This document shows positions 18,001 to 23,466 of a DNA stretch of 27,500 bases, piece after piece. The position numbers were made by a program, and so were the translations under genes. Location of the stretch: the NCBI GenBank assembly GCA_009746045.1, contig RPFO01000059.1:1470371-1497870 (forward strand). The letters run 5' to 3'. Source of the stretch: Mesostigma viride (taxonomy: Eukaryota > Streptophyta > Mesostigmatophyceae > Mesostigmatales > Mesostigmataceae). A model generated the notes under the pieces. The model saw nothing but the letters and a program-made list of their open reading frames with translations, searched no databases and was not told the DNA's origin. The stretch's first letter is position 1; every line of letters begins with the position of its first letter.

Positions 18001-19609
18001 GTGCATGAGAAGATAATGATGTCAGCAACGGTGATGATGACATCGCTGCCAGCATCGCCAGCTGTCCACCCGCCAGCCACCCTGCAGGCATGAGGTACGC
18101 CACGTCCTCATCGTCCACGATGGCAACCAGCGGGTCGCCTCGCCGCCCATGGCCCACGCTGTGACACATGGCCACAAACTGACGGCCGTGCCGGTGGGTG
18201 GCACCAGCCTCCAATTGGCTGCTGAAAGCTGTTGCCGCTGCCACGACCCCTGGGTCAGCATGGCCTTGAGATCGTCGCCCACCTCGTGCATGGGCTGTGG
18301 CTGCGCTAGCGTGGGTACCTGGCCTGCCGTCACAGATGCAGACAATCGCAAGCAGGTTGCCTCCCGCTGCCGTGGACCAGATGTGCACAAACCCGCGGGT
18401 GGTGAGCGCCAGCAGGTAGCCGTCCAGCAACAGGAAGTCAGCCCACGCATGGGCCATGGGAGGGTCTGACCCGCTCGCCTGCTCGCAAGCCTGCTCCTCG
18501 CCACGATGGGTCGCCCCGCCGCTGCCACATGTGTCATCATCAGCAGCAGCACTGCTGGCCAAGTTGGTGCTGCTGGCGTCCGCGCTGGGCACATCCCCTG
18601 TGCCACGCATGCCAGCATGCGAGGCATGATACGCCGGAGAGATGTGAGAGGCGGGAGCGGTGGTTGTCCACGTGACGTTGGATGGCAGGTGTTTGCGGGC
18701 CGTGCATGTGATGCCTGCCGCGCTCACGTGCAGAAGCAGCACGCGGGCATCGCATGCCGCATGCCCCGCGTGCCCCCCCGCTGCCTGTGCATCCGGGCCA
18801 CGTCTCTTGTCTCTGCCTACGACCATCCCCATGCACGAGGGGTCTTCATGGGCAGGTATCAGCAGTAAAGGGCGCCAGGTATCGGATATCTCCTCGCCCT
18901 CCCCTCCAACCACGCCTTGCACGGGCGATGCCGACGTGGCGCCGCGCTGGCTTGACGAACCGGCTGCCAGCCATTGGAAGGCATCGGATGCTGCGGGTAT
19001 TTCGTATGTGGTGACGTGCACATGACAGCTGGACGCGGCGCGCGCCTCTGGATCATCAAAGGCCAGTGACGCAGATCCGGCTTCCGTCGTACGTTGTGAC
19101 ACGCATGCTGAGCTTGCAATCCTCGAAACGGGTGCGTCACTGGGCTGATACCTTGAAGCATCGCCACGAACGACATGAATCTGGATGCCTCCTGTGCGGC
19201 ACGTGACCAGAACTTGCTCTCGATAATTTTGAGGCTGTTCTGCTGAATTAGCAGCTGAGCTTGGATGAGGTGAGCATGACCATACAAATGAGGGATAGTA
19301 TTGATTCGCTAGTCCGACGATATGTGAGCCTCCGGCCGCCAATTCGGCCACCAGGCTTACCCGGCCGGCCCGTTCTTCATCGGACGCTAGACCAGGTAGA
19401 CCCCTTCCGGAAGGCGCTGTCAGGAGCAGCACAGTGCATTCTCCGCTATTTACGGCAATTAGGTCTCGATATGGAGAAAGCTTCCCTTCTGATAGGTAAT
19501 TGTTGTGCGCGACAGCACTGCAAGATTGGGCGGAATTCTCTGGGCAATTGCCCCACATCTGCCCCGATGGTTGGATGCCCAGATGCATGGCTGCGCCCCA
19601 ACCATTCAT
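1..19609 (-). CDS. SPG11: Spatacsin (SPG11) homologue, twelve exons, 3' end outside the window
   Basis: Spatacsin is a very large beta-propeller plus alpha-solenoid protein. With spastizin and the AP-5 adaptor it acts in late endosome/lysosome sorting and in lysosome reformation; that role is known from animals and is inferred here. Exons on the minus strand: 19609-16467, 15209-15096, 13847-13055, 12351-12166, 10911-10267, 9574-8294, 7908-7246, 6749-6330, 5397-4745, 4055-3006, 1255-580 and 68-1. Conserved blocks appear in family order: LLALTTRGFVHIW (propeller), SLEQVERCLWWL, TLRDIARGSLRRDVRHA, LLHVADSCHWLRWLL, GLEFYLSKGRPLEAL, FADTAIVAACLSLLDLL, WKLVTDFCHVHGLP and SQLRWPLLAVAAASFSDV. All donors are GT and all acceptors CAG; phases close at every junction apart from one base in exon 9. 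About 3,230 residues precede the edge, against roughly 2,440 (human) or 3,200 (plant) for the whole protein, so this one is enlarged by low-complexity insertions. The C-terminal spatacsin domain is not in view. Homology is from memory of the family, not from a search. Confidence 0.82.
69..579 (-). other. Spatacsin intron 11
   Basis: This inferred 511-bp intron depends on the exon 11 donor and exon 12 acceptor chosen. It contains a two-copy plant-type telomeric motif at 195-208. I see no other gene in it. Confidence 0.45.
195..208 (+). repeat. Interstitial telomere-type motif (CCCTAAA)2 between short direct repeats
   Basis: Two perfect CCCTAAA units stand alone. They are flanked by the 12-bp direct repeat CAGCGCAAGGCG at 180-191 and 209-220. 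The arrangement looks like a small insertion made during break repair, but two units can also arise by chance. Confidence 0.5.
580..1255 (-). CDS. SPG11: Spatacsin exon 11
   Basis: There are 225 codons plus one base, from acceptor GTGCGCCACCAG. Family blocks are VPSTNLKSHLGLLLRGLRS at the start and SQLRWPLLAVAAASFSDV followed by LVTWLDASW in the middle. The last 80 codons are low complexity and unassigned. The 3' end is the least certain: I chose donor GTAGGT at 579 because it gives the phase needed by the putative exon 12. The frame stays open to 431, so another donor, such as GTGCCT further upstream, is possible. Confidence 0.72.
1256..3005 (-). other. Spatacsin intron 10 (1,750 bp)
   Basis: This is the longest intron of the gene. 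More than half is the 44-bp tandem array at 1501-2476. The rest (2480-3005 and 1256-1500) shows no coding pattern I trust; the open frames there on both strands lack any recognisable product. Confidence 0.75.
1501..2476 (+). repeat. 44-bp minisatellite, 22 copies plus a partial one
   Basis: The unit begins TGCCATGTGGACAACCTCAA and continues through GAGCTAAGAATGAGAATAAG to the next TG. Spacing is exactly 44 bp throughout, except for one unit near 2387 that lacks 9 bp. Units differ at a few fixed positions (C/T in TGYCATG, T/C in CATGYGG, G/T in AATAAKCC, CTCA or CGGA after ACAAC), giving a mosaic of variants. It lies in intron 10 of the spatacsin gene. On the gene's sense strand each unit contains TTATTCTCATTCTTAG, which looks like a splice acceptor. 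Confidence 0.95.
3006..4055 (-). CDS. SPG11: Spatacsin exon 10
   Basis: There are 350 codons, phase 0 at both ends, from acceptor CCCCCTGCAG to donor GTGTAT. It begins VTSLALTHFADTAIVAAC, followed by ALPASALRVDVEVLRRIA. After a long acidic and basic low-complexity insertion it ends with WKLVTDFCHVHGLP, RAYLAMLARRCDWVELL and EAQKEAYP. The first and last blocks align without gaps to my memory of animal and plant spatacsins, which makes this, with exon 7, the strongest family evidence. Confidence 0.87.
4056..4744 (-). other. Spatacsin intron 9, with poly-C/poly-A tracts
   Basis: This 689-bp intron runs from donor GTGAGT to acceptor CCCTGCAG. It includes a compound homopolymer stretch at about 4540-4610 with C runs of ten or more, an A run of eight and a shorter C run. 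On the transcript these are G runs. I see no gene in it. Confidence 0.75.
4745..5397 (-). CDS. SPG11: Spatacsin exon 9, with a one-base frame discrepancy
   Basis: The exon opens in phase 0 with ESQRGLEFYLSKGRPLEAL, a strongly conserved family block, and must close in phase 0 with YQLIWGDATAVEKLRIT before donor GTGAGT. The exon is 653 bp, one base short of a multiple of three. The upstream frame stops at 4786 and the downstream frame is closed above a TGA at about 4996-4998, so the shift lies between these points. A run of nine C (4972-4980; G on the sense strand) falls inside that interval. One more base there would join the frames. A small intron or a true lesion is also possible. Confidence 0.75.
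5398..6329 (-). other. Spatacsin intron 8
   Basis: This 932-bp intron runs from donor GTGAGC (6329) to acceptor GGAGTGCAG (5398-5400). Its donor-proximal part holds the AT-rich array at 6048-6181; the remainder has no coding pattern I can support. Confidence 0.75.
6048..6181 (+). repeat. AT-rich tandem repeat
   Basis: Imperfect units of about 24 bp are built from AGTATGATAATAT and AGTAATAATAT, with GATCAATGATGATATAG at both ends. Almost no G+C, in sharp contrast to the exons around it. It lies in intron 8, about 150 bp from the donor. Confidence 0.85.
6330..6749 (-). CDS. SPG11: Spatacsin exon 8
   Basis: There are 140 codons, phase 0 at both ends, from acceptor GTCTCCTCAG to donor GTGAGC. 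It reads GLCWEPRDFLRWRWALFA at the start and WAKEVQALVADRECELWGAI near the end, with a Pro/Gly/Ala-rich linker between. In the assigned frame no ATG lies before the acceptor, so the first part of the exon is easily missed; it was placed by homology and phase. Confidence 0.75.
6750..7245 (-). other. Spatacsin intron 7
   Basis: A 496-bp intron between donor GTAATT (7245) and acceptor GGTCTCCTCAG (6750-6752). I see no repeat array and no gene in it. Confidence 0.7.
7246..7908 (-). CDS. SPG11: Spatacsin exon 7
   Basis: There are 221 codons, phase 0 at both ends, from acceptor CCAACACGCAG to donor GTAATT. It opens with DSCHWLRWLLRSC, continues with ALQASLANAEWL, and has RPLMALATLMHAPQPAEVYL and AHFPTLRGALEEAV. 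These follow the family order 'FLVQCRQ', 'QASLANAQ', 'GHTLLALATTMYSP' and 'YPKLKTAL'. This is the clearest single exon for assigning the family. Confidence 0.85.
7909..8293 (-). other. Spatacsin intron 6
   Basis: A 385-bp intron between donor GTGAGT (8293) and acceptor CAACACGCAG (7909-7911). It is the shortest intron of the gene; nothing further is seen in it. Confidence 0.75.
8294..9574 (-). CDS. SPG11: Spatacsin exon 6
   Basis: There are 427 codons, phase 0 at both ends, from acceptor GGTTGCAG to donor GTGAGT. The start MLAERAAADNYVVRPW and the block ALWPPLFVALWRHDWRFVQ match the 'ALWRYL..RHDW' part of the family. The end, MALRHCRRHGVPSLASLLM, matches the stretch just before the conserved 'CQW' block supplied by exon 7. 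The middle third is a Gly/Asp/Pro-rich insertion. Confidence 0.8.
9575..10266 (-). other. Spatacsin intron 5
   Basis: A 692-bp intron between donor GTAAGG (10266) and acceptor GGTTGCAG. Near the donor an 18-bp element (GCTTCCCTTGCCAGCGAG on the plus strand) occurs twice, 36 bp apart, at 10176 and 10212, with a third weaker copy. The remaining AT-richer part shows no gene. Confidence 0.72.
10267..10911 (-). CDS. SPG11: Spatacsin exon 5
   Basis: There are 215 codons, phase 0 at both ends. The acceptor is the CAG that closes a (CCA)n tract; the first coding residues are EAFASDSYEGSLGRLR, which continue LMQQLE of exon 4 as the family expects. The middle is a long low-complexity insertion. The end, GGYLCLPMAWVQRMMAQQ, resembles the 'VLNWALWWDQ' helix of spatacsins. 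The donor is GTAAGG. The frame upstream of the acceptor stays open through the repeat as poly-His, so length alone would not reveal the exon start. Confidence 0.75.
10913..11170 (+). repeat. Trinucleotide tract (TGG)n, (CCA)n on the gene strand
   Basis: About 83 uninterrupted triplets, broken once (A at 10981), then GCGGCGGCGG. On the transcribed strand it is (CCA)n and ends CCACCAG directly at exon 5. The tract contains no AG, so the first AG after it is the splice acceptor. The exon frame reads poly-His backwards through the repeat. Confidence 0.95.
11632..12003 (+). repeat. 92-bp tandem repeat, four copies
   Basis: Copies start with CCGCTGCTCCTACCTATACA at about 11633, 11725, 11817 and 11909, and a fifth begins at about 12001 but diverges at once. 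Spacing is exactly 92 bp and copies differ by only a few bases (GGTGTAACA or GGTGAAACA; CGTGTAGG or CGTATAGG). Each unit contains CACCATATGGGGTG. It lies in the donor half of intron 4. Confidence 0.93.
12166..12351 (-). CDS. SPG11: Spatacsin exon 4
   Basis: There are 62 codons, phase 0 at both ends, from acceptor TGTCGCCAG to donor GTAAAC. The translation includes ERALRAMRSLSENPGATL and RDVRHAALSLLEQLGAV. This corresponds to one of the best conserved parts of spatacsin, the segment between 'NMGFDV' and 'FVHQVEKLY' in the animal protein as I remember it. The exon is too short to stand out by length alone; it was found from translation and splice phase. Confidence 0.75.
12352..13054 (-). other. 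Spatacsin intron 3
   Basis: A 703-bp intron between donor GTGCGT (13054) and acceptor TGTCGCCAG. Close to the acceptor is a short AT-rich repeat (12366-12423). GTGACCATCGA occurs twice at about 12928 and 12961. No gene is seen. Confidence 0.75.
12366..12423 (+). repeat. Short AT-rich repeat beside the exon 4 acceptor
   Basis: About two and a half units of 22-24 bp around TATATTTATATTTGGTCGG, ending a few bases from the C-rich acceptor. It is small, but it repeats the pattern of tandem repeats beside splice sites in this gene. Confidence 0.7.
13055..13847 (-). CDS. SPG11: Spatacsin exon 3
   Basis: One base completes an Arg codon from exon 2, then 264 codons follow. The start LTSLGIRIALSAIQAMAS and the end ARCLVYAYLCT are helical. 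Between them is a polar, low-complexity insertion, then a block around IWPTLADALAHDRLSLATLF that resembles the family stretch on alpha-solenoid entry. The donor is GTGCGT at 13054 in phase 0. The acceptor (CTTCCCAG) sits about 30 bases downstream of a long pyrimidine-rich array. Confidence 0.75.
13881..14250 (+). repeat. Homopurine minisatellite with long G runs
   Basis: Units of about 17 bp follow the pattern GGGGGCAAAAGAGGGAGA. Three G runs are extreme: 16 at 13909-13924, 14 at 13986-13999 and 16 at 14079-14094. The plus strand is almost pure purine, so the transcript is pyrimidine-rich (CTCTTTTNCCCCC) and leads into the exon 3 acceptor about 30 bases on. Such DNA can form triplexes or G-quadruplexes. 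Confidence 0.95.
14778..14885 (+). repeat. 54-bp tandem duplication
   Basis: Two adjacent identical copies, starting CAGCGTATGTCACACAGAGG at 14778 and 14832. Identity suggests a recent event. It lies in intron 2. Confidence 0.9.
15096..15209 (-). CDS. SPG11: Spatacsin exon 2
   Basis: This 114-bp exon lies between acceptor GTGCCGGCAG and donor GTATGC. It enters and leaves in phase 2. Joined to exon 1 it restores VERCLWWLVDVGRAAEAM, a helical stretch matching the block where animal and plant spatacsins leave the propeller. The exact junction is supported because the split Arg codon and both neighbouring frames close without adjustment. Confidence 0.72.
15210..16466 (-). other. Spatacsin intron 1
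   Basis: A 1,257-bp intron from donor GTGCGT to acceptor TGTGCCGGCAG. Nearly 80% of it is the 38-bp array. The exon 1 frame stays open through the whole array and stops at 15464, so a retained intron would add about 330 repetitive residues before terminating. Confidence 0.78.
15475..16465 (-). repeat. 38-bp minisatellite, 26 copies, starting at intron base 2
   Basis: On the gene strand the unit starts TGCGTGGGTCGTATACAATC and ends GTACTGTAC. All 26 copies keep exact 38-bp spacing, with only scattered substitutions (for example TATAC/TACAC, ACTCATG/ACCCATG/ATTCATG). The first copy includes the T of the intron's GT: the donor is G plus repeat, GTGCGTGGG, while inner copies read CTGCGTGGG. No stop codon occurs in the sense-strand unit, and 38 is not a multiple of three, so all three frames stay open. 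Confidence 0.95.
16467..19609 (-). CDS. SPG11: Spatacsin exon 1: N-terminal beta-propeller region
   Basis: This is a single uninterrupted frame of 1047 codons plus two bases. The start chosen is the ATG at 19609, because an in-frame TAG lies 15 bases upstream. The stretch TTTCCTGCGTAG just there could instead be a splice acceptor, so an upstream exon is possible. Recognisable family stretches are SPYRDLIAVNSGECTVLLL (about residues 50-70), REQVLVTCRTGGIQIHV (about 130-146) and LLALTTRGFVHIW (about 400), which look like propeller strands. Long Ala/Gly/Ser/His-rich loops separate them. The exon ends at LEQVER, inside the conserved family stretch that follows the propeller, with donor GTGCGT at 16466 (phase 2). 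Confidence 0.82.
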
Positions 19610-21240
19610 GAAACGGAGCTACGCAGGAAACATGGCCATCCTCGCGAGTGCCAGGCTCCAATTCCCCGCACGTGATGTCTGCACTGCGCCACTAAATGTT
19701 ACACGATGAACACAGCTGAGCAAATAATTCGAGTATAATTCGTGACTGTCTCGCGGGCAGGATGCAGTCCGAGAGAGAGCTACACGAACCAGCACGAACA
19801 GTCGATCACGTTCCTGTGGGGCGGACGCCAGCACGAGCGCTGCCAGGGAAGCAGCTGGCGTCAGCTTTAGTGTACTGCAGGAGTGTGCGGCAGGGTCTAC
19901 TGCACGTCTACAGTAGAACTGTACAGCCCTGGTACAGCAGTAATTATTGTTGTTGTTGTAAAGTTGTTGTTGCCCACGCCGCACATGGGCAGGCAGGGCA
20001 GCGGTAGACAGTGTGAGTAGACAGCCTAACCGGCGTGGCTGTACAACTAACTAACTAACTAACTAAGACAGCCCAACAGTTGTGACTTGTGAGTTGTGAG
20101 TTGTACTGTATAATCAATTATGTGTCAGAGTCCTTACTGGCTTATTCGGACGACGCAAATCCCCTCGGACCGCTCCTCGTGTACACCTCGTGTACTCGTG
20201 CAAATTGATGACGTCTTGTATTAGACCGACTAATTATTCATAACCATGCAATTGTATTTTATTTCATTACAAATGTTCATCATTCTCAAGACGACCTTCG
20301 TTTTTGTCTTCATTGCGCATAAGATCCTGTTGCGCTTGGCACCTGCGTCTGTTTTTTTTTTTTTGTTAATGTGATTCTTCCCCAGTTATTTTACGGCAAT
20401 ACGTCCGACCTGCCTACATCGTACTTGCAAAGAAAGGCGGGATGTTGCGGAAGCCATCATTAGCCAGCCCCTGGTCAGCACTGCCCTCTGCGCGCTTCTG
20501 CGCCTTGATCGCGAACATAGTGCTACGACAAGTGCTAGGTAACGCCGAGAGCAAAGCAATGACTGGATATGGAGATGCATGCAAGAGCGGAACCGGCTAA
20601 GCTGGCGCTTGCCGCACTTTCTTTTTTTTTTTTTTAATACTTTGCTGACATTCTAATATTGCCTGAACCTACATGATCTAGGGATACATGATTCTGCTGG
20701 CATTTCCTTCAGGTAAGAGGATGACAAGCGTAAGGAATAGCCGCAACCAGGATTGCGCAACTAGGGCCATGATAAGTCATGCGCTAACTGACACCGGATT
20801 TTCTACTGCACCCGAGTGGGTTGTTCTTTCCAGCCAGCTTCCTGCCAAACTCTGTCGAGCCAAAAGCAAACTTGCCATTTCCTGCACTCACAGGATTAAT
20901 TGAAATTCCTAATTTCTGTTGCGTTTGTTGCGGTTTCTTATCAACGGAATTTTGTCATTCTTATCATGCATGCCTCCGTGGTCAGGAGATCAATGAGCAC
21001 GCGCTCGATCACGAGTGCGCTCGAGCCCAGTTTAACTGACATAAATCGAGCGCATGCTTGACCGCGCGTGCAGTTAAAGCCTCTGCGCATGACACGCAAG
21101 CGGTACATACTTAGTACGTTACTTACTAATGGATAGATATAATTACTGCCATTGATCAGTTGTCTCACTTAGAATTAGTACGAGGAATCAAGTATCGTTA
21201 ATTTGAATCGAAGTACAATATACCAAGTGGGATATATACA
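19610..21240. other. Upstream region of the spatacsin gene, no gene seen
   Basis: This 1.6 kb is AT-richer than the exons. It holds a six-fold CTAA/ACTA run (about 20043-20066), a perfect 6-bp inverted repeat CTGTAC...GTACAG at 19919-19937, T runs of about 12-14 at 20351 and 20621, and an ATTATAC sequence about 125 bp upstream of the spatacsin ATG. The promoter of that gene should lie here, but no element is clear enough to call. Open frames are short and unrecognised. Confidence 0.6.
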
Positions 21241-21269
21241 ATTCCTGGACGAATGGCATTCCCCCCACA

Positions 21270-21787
21270 GTGCTTAAGCACGATCACACCACCTCCACCA
21301 CCTCCACCATCGCGGCACAACTCAAGCAACAAGCCCTCGACCTTCGCGAGGAGGCCGACATCACCCAGCACAGCCGGACAATGTCATCGTCAAGCACTTC
21401 GACCAGCCGGCAGGTGAGACCTCGACGAGCCTTCTCACGGCATTTAAGCGCGACATTCTTGCCCCCATGCAACTCACTGGTGAGCTGCGGATGTCGGCTG
21501 TCCGCCTCCCCCGCGCGCGGGGTTAGGCTGGCCCGGCACCTGTGCTTCTCACCTTTAAGTGCATGGTGGACAAGCTAGTGTTCCTTAAATGCCGCACGAA
21601 GCTCTCGAGGACTCGCTTCACGCTGGACGGCGACTTGACCCTGGCCCAGCAACAGCGGCGACGCGAGCTATGGCCGACCTACCTTCAGCTCCGGCAGAGC
21701 GCAGGGGGGAAGCCGGTATACTGGAGGGGGGCGGTCATCCACGTTGATTACAAGCCCTGGCAGGCACCTCCTGCCACCTCAGACTAG
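21270..21787 (+). pseudogene. Broken L1-type ORF1 (RNA-binding protein of a non-LTR retroelement)
   Basis: In L1-type elements ORF1 binds element RNA; it has a coiled coil, an RRM-like fold and a C-terminal domain. Here the first part reads QLKQQALDLREEADITQHSR (coiled-coil-like). After a shift of frame near 21375 comes DNVIVKHFDQPAGETS (RRM-like start). After an in-frame TAG at 21524-21526 comes VFLKCRTKLSRTRF followed by LTLAQQQRRRELWP, which has the C-terminal-domain pattern 'disDLTxxQxxxRxxLxP'. It ends at TAG 21785-21787. Two lesions mean it cannot be functional. The family call rests on motif order only. Confidence 0.6.
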
Positions 21788-21863
21788 GGAATATATACCA
21801 GTAGTGTAGATTAGTCAGGCTTAGCCTAGCATGTGGCCCACGCGCATGTGCGCCCATAATGGC

Positions 21864-21959
21864 CCCCATGGATGATGCCTTCAGAATTTAGCCACGCCAT
21901 GCCTATGATGGGACCTCCCATGGATGTTGCATTAAGAATTTAGCCATGCTATGCCTATG
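21864..21959 (+). repeat. Imperfect 52-bp-spaced duplication
   Basis: Two copies (21864-21907 and 21916-21959) share CCATGGATG, AGAATTTAGCCA and ATGCCTATG and differ at several bases. They are followed by AGAGAGACGCTCTCT, a perfect hairpin. They lie downstream of the ORF1 remnant. Confidence 0.7.
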
Positions 21960-22002
21960 CAGAGAGACGCTCTCTGTTGAGAAGCCATGCCCTAGCTCTT
22001 GT

Positions 22003-22216
22003 ATAATTAATTAATTAACTAGACTCGTGCTCCCGTTGGGGAGTCACGGAGCATTAACCCCGATGGATTAATTAATTAATTAGGAACATAACTCCGTTGG
22101 GAGTATATGTAGCACATAGCCCTGAGAAGGGGCATATGAGCCTATAATACATTCTAAGCTACTTCCTGCAAGGGTGGGAATGTAAACAACACTTGCTCTA
22201 GGTGCACCAGGGCACC
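22003..22216 (+). repeat. Hairpin-rich repeat A-B, empty copy
   Basis: Block A (22019-22067) and block B (22082-22216) are separated by ATTAATTAATTAATTA; a similar TTAATTAATTAA also borders A on its left. Block A contains CTCCCGTTGGGGAG and block B contains ACTCCGTTGGGAGT, two hairpins with the same GTTG loop. An inverted, diverged copy lies at 23004-23466 and has an insertion between A and B. Confidence 0.75.
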
Positions 22217-22436
22217 CGCACCCTCATGGTCTATCACGCTATGCCCGGGTAAGGGGGGAGCATGCCTGTGAGGGGGAAGATCATCATGGCTATTCAAGAG
22301 CTATGGCATGGCTTCTCAGCAGAGAGTGACTCCCTGCATGGGCACAACATTACTAAATAAGGCTAGGCATCGTCTGGAGTGTGGCACATCATAGGCACAC
22401 ATGTACATGACTAAAAAGGCTAGGCCTCAGCTGGTA

Positions 22437-22656
22437 TAGTGCCTGTAGTAGGCGGGCATGTACAAGGCCACTGTCTAACTATTACACTACTGCTGTATTC
22501 CCCTAGGCTGGGGCTGGAGTTGCTGGGGCCGCGGTGGTCGAGGGGGTCGCTTGCCAGGGCTTGTGGCCGACGTAGATGGCCGCCCCCTTCCAGTACACCG
22601 GCTGGCCCGCCTTGGTCTGCCGGAGCTGGAGGTAGGTCGGCCATAGCTCCCCGATG
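22437..22656 (-). pseudogene. Second, inverted copy of the ORF1 3' end
   Basis: The minus strand reads ELWPTYLQLRQTKAGQPVYW, then AAIYVGHKPWQATP, and stops at TAG. This matches the end of the 21270-21787 remnant in sequence and in the position of the stop, and the two share an (A)GGGAATA...CAGTAGTGTA tail. Only about 50 codons remain. It begins abruptly where a (CATC)n tail ends. Confidence 0.65.
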
Positions 22657-22951
22657 GATGGATGGGTGCAAACAGTCCTACCGGTCTAATCTATCTACAT
22701 CAGCTACCTACGACATCTATCTAACAGCATTCTAACTGCAGCATCTATCTAGACAGCCTAACGATGCCCTAGGGGAGCTGTCTGGCGTGCCTCCCACGGG
22801 TTTGCACACGCGGGCGCTTCCCCACAGGGGGGGGCTCGTTGTCCTCTATGACCTGGGCCCACTTGGCCTTGTCCATCATCTTCTTCCGAATCACGCTCTT
22901 GTATAGCCATGATATGCTGGTTGTCTCTTTGATGATGATCTTCCCCCACAT
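22653..22951 (-). mobile_element. Truncated 3' end of an unidentified retroelement with (CATC)n tail
   Basis: A 60-codon frame (22951-22769) reads IIIKETTSISWLYKSVIRKK, then VIEDNEPPPVGKRPRVQTRG, and ends QLP-stop. About 110 bp of noncoding sequence follow, then CATCCATCCATC. The basic KRPR could be a nuclear targeting patch. The last 27 codons recur at 23192. A third piece at 22258-22300 shares GGGGGAAGATCATCAT and CATGGCTAT but lacks the bases between. I do not recognise the protein. Confidence 0.55.
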
Positions 22952-23003
22952 GACAGGCTCCCCCTTAGCTGGGCATAGCTTGATAGATCATGGGGGTAGA
23001 GGT

Positions 23004-23466
23004 GCCCCGGCGCACCTAGAGCAAGGGTAGCTTACTTTCCCACCCTTGCAGGAAGTATATAGCCCAGAATGTATTAAAAGCCATATGCCCCATATCCGGG
23101 ATATGTGCTACATGTACTCCTATCAGAAAATACATGTACTCCCAACGGAGTTATGTTCCTAATTAATTAATTAATGGCATTCTGTATGTCCGTCATAGAG
23201 GACAACGAGCCCCCCCCTGTGGGGAAGCGCCCGCGTGTGCAAACCCGTGGGAGGCTTGCCAGCCAGCTCCCCTAGGGCAGCCTGAGGCTGTCTAGATAGA
23301 TGTTGTAGTGAGAATGCTGATAGATATGTCGTAGATAGCTGATGTAGATAGATTAGACCGGTAGGACTGTTTGCACCCATCCATCCATCCATCCATGAAA
23401 TTTGATCCATCGGGGTTAATGCTCCGTGACTCCCCAACGGGAGCACGAGTCTAAATTAATTAATGT
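23004..23466 (-). repeat. Inverted copy of repeat A-B carrying an insertion
   Basis: Read on the minus strand, block A (about 23466-23407) is followed by a 231-bp insertion (23406-23176), then ATTAATTAATTAATT, then block B (about 23170-23004). The flanks equal the empty copy at 22003-22216 (ATTAAT|CCATCGGGG). Block B here has an extra segment with GGAGTACATGTA twice. Confidence 0.7.
23176..23406 (+). mobile_element. 5'-truncated insertion of the (CATC)n-tailed element
   Basis: It codes the same final residues as the 22653-22951 copy (VIEDNEPPPVGKRPRVQTRG, then RLASQLP-stop) followed by the same 3' noncoding part and CATCCATCCATCCATCCATG. Start at an internal point plus a microsatellite tail is the usual form of a truncated non-LTR retroelement insertion. 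No long target-site duplication is visible. Confidence 0.6.

Noticed and set aside
16931-18016. A 361-codon plus-strand frame
   Set aside because: Antisense to exon 1; no domain pattern, and the opposite strand is clearly coding.
20340-20640. Two T runs about 270 bp apart, considered as a SINE or retropseudogene boundary
   Set aside because: No internal promoter boxes, no direct repeats at the ends and no coding similarity between them.
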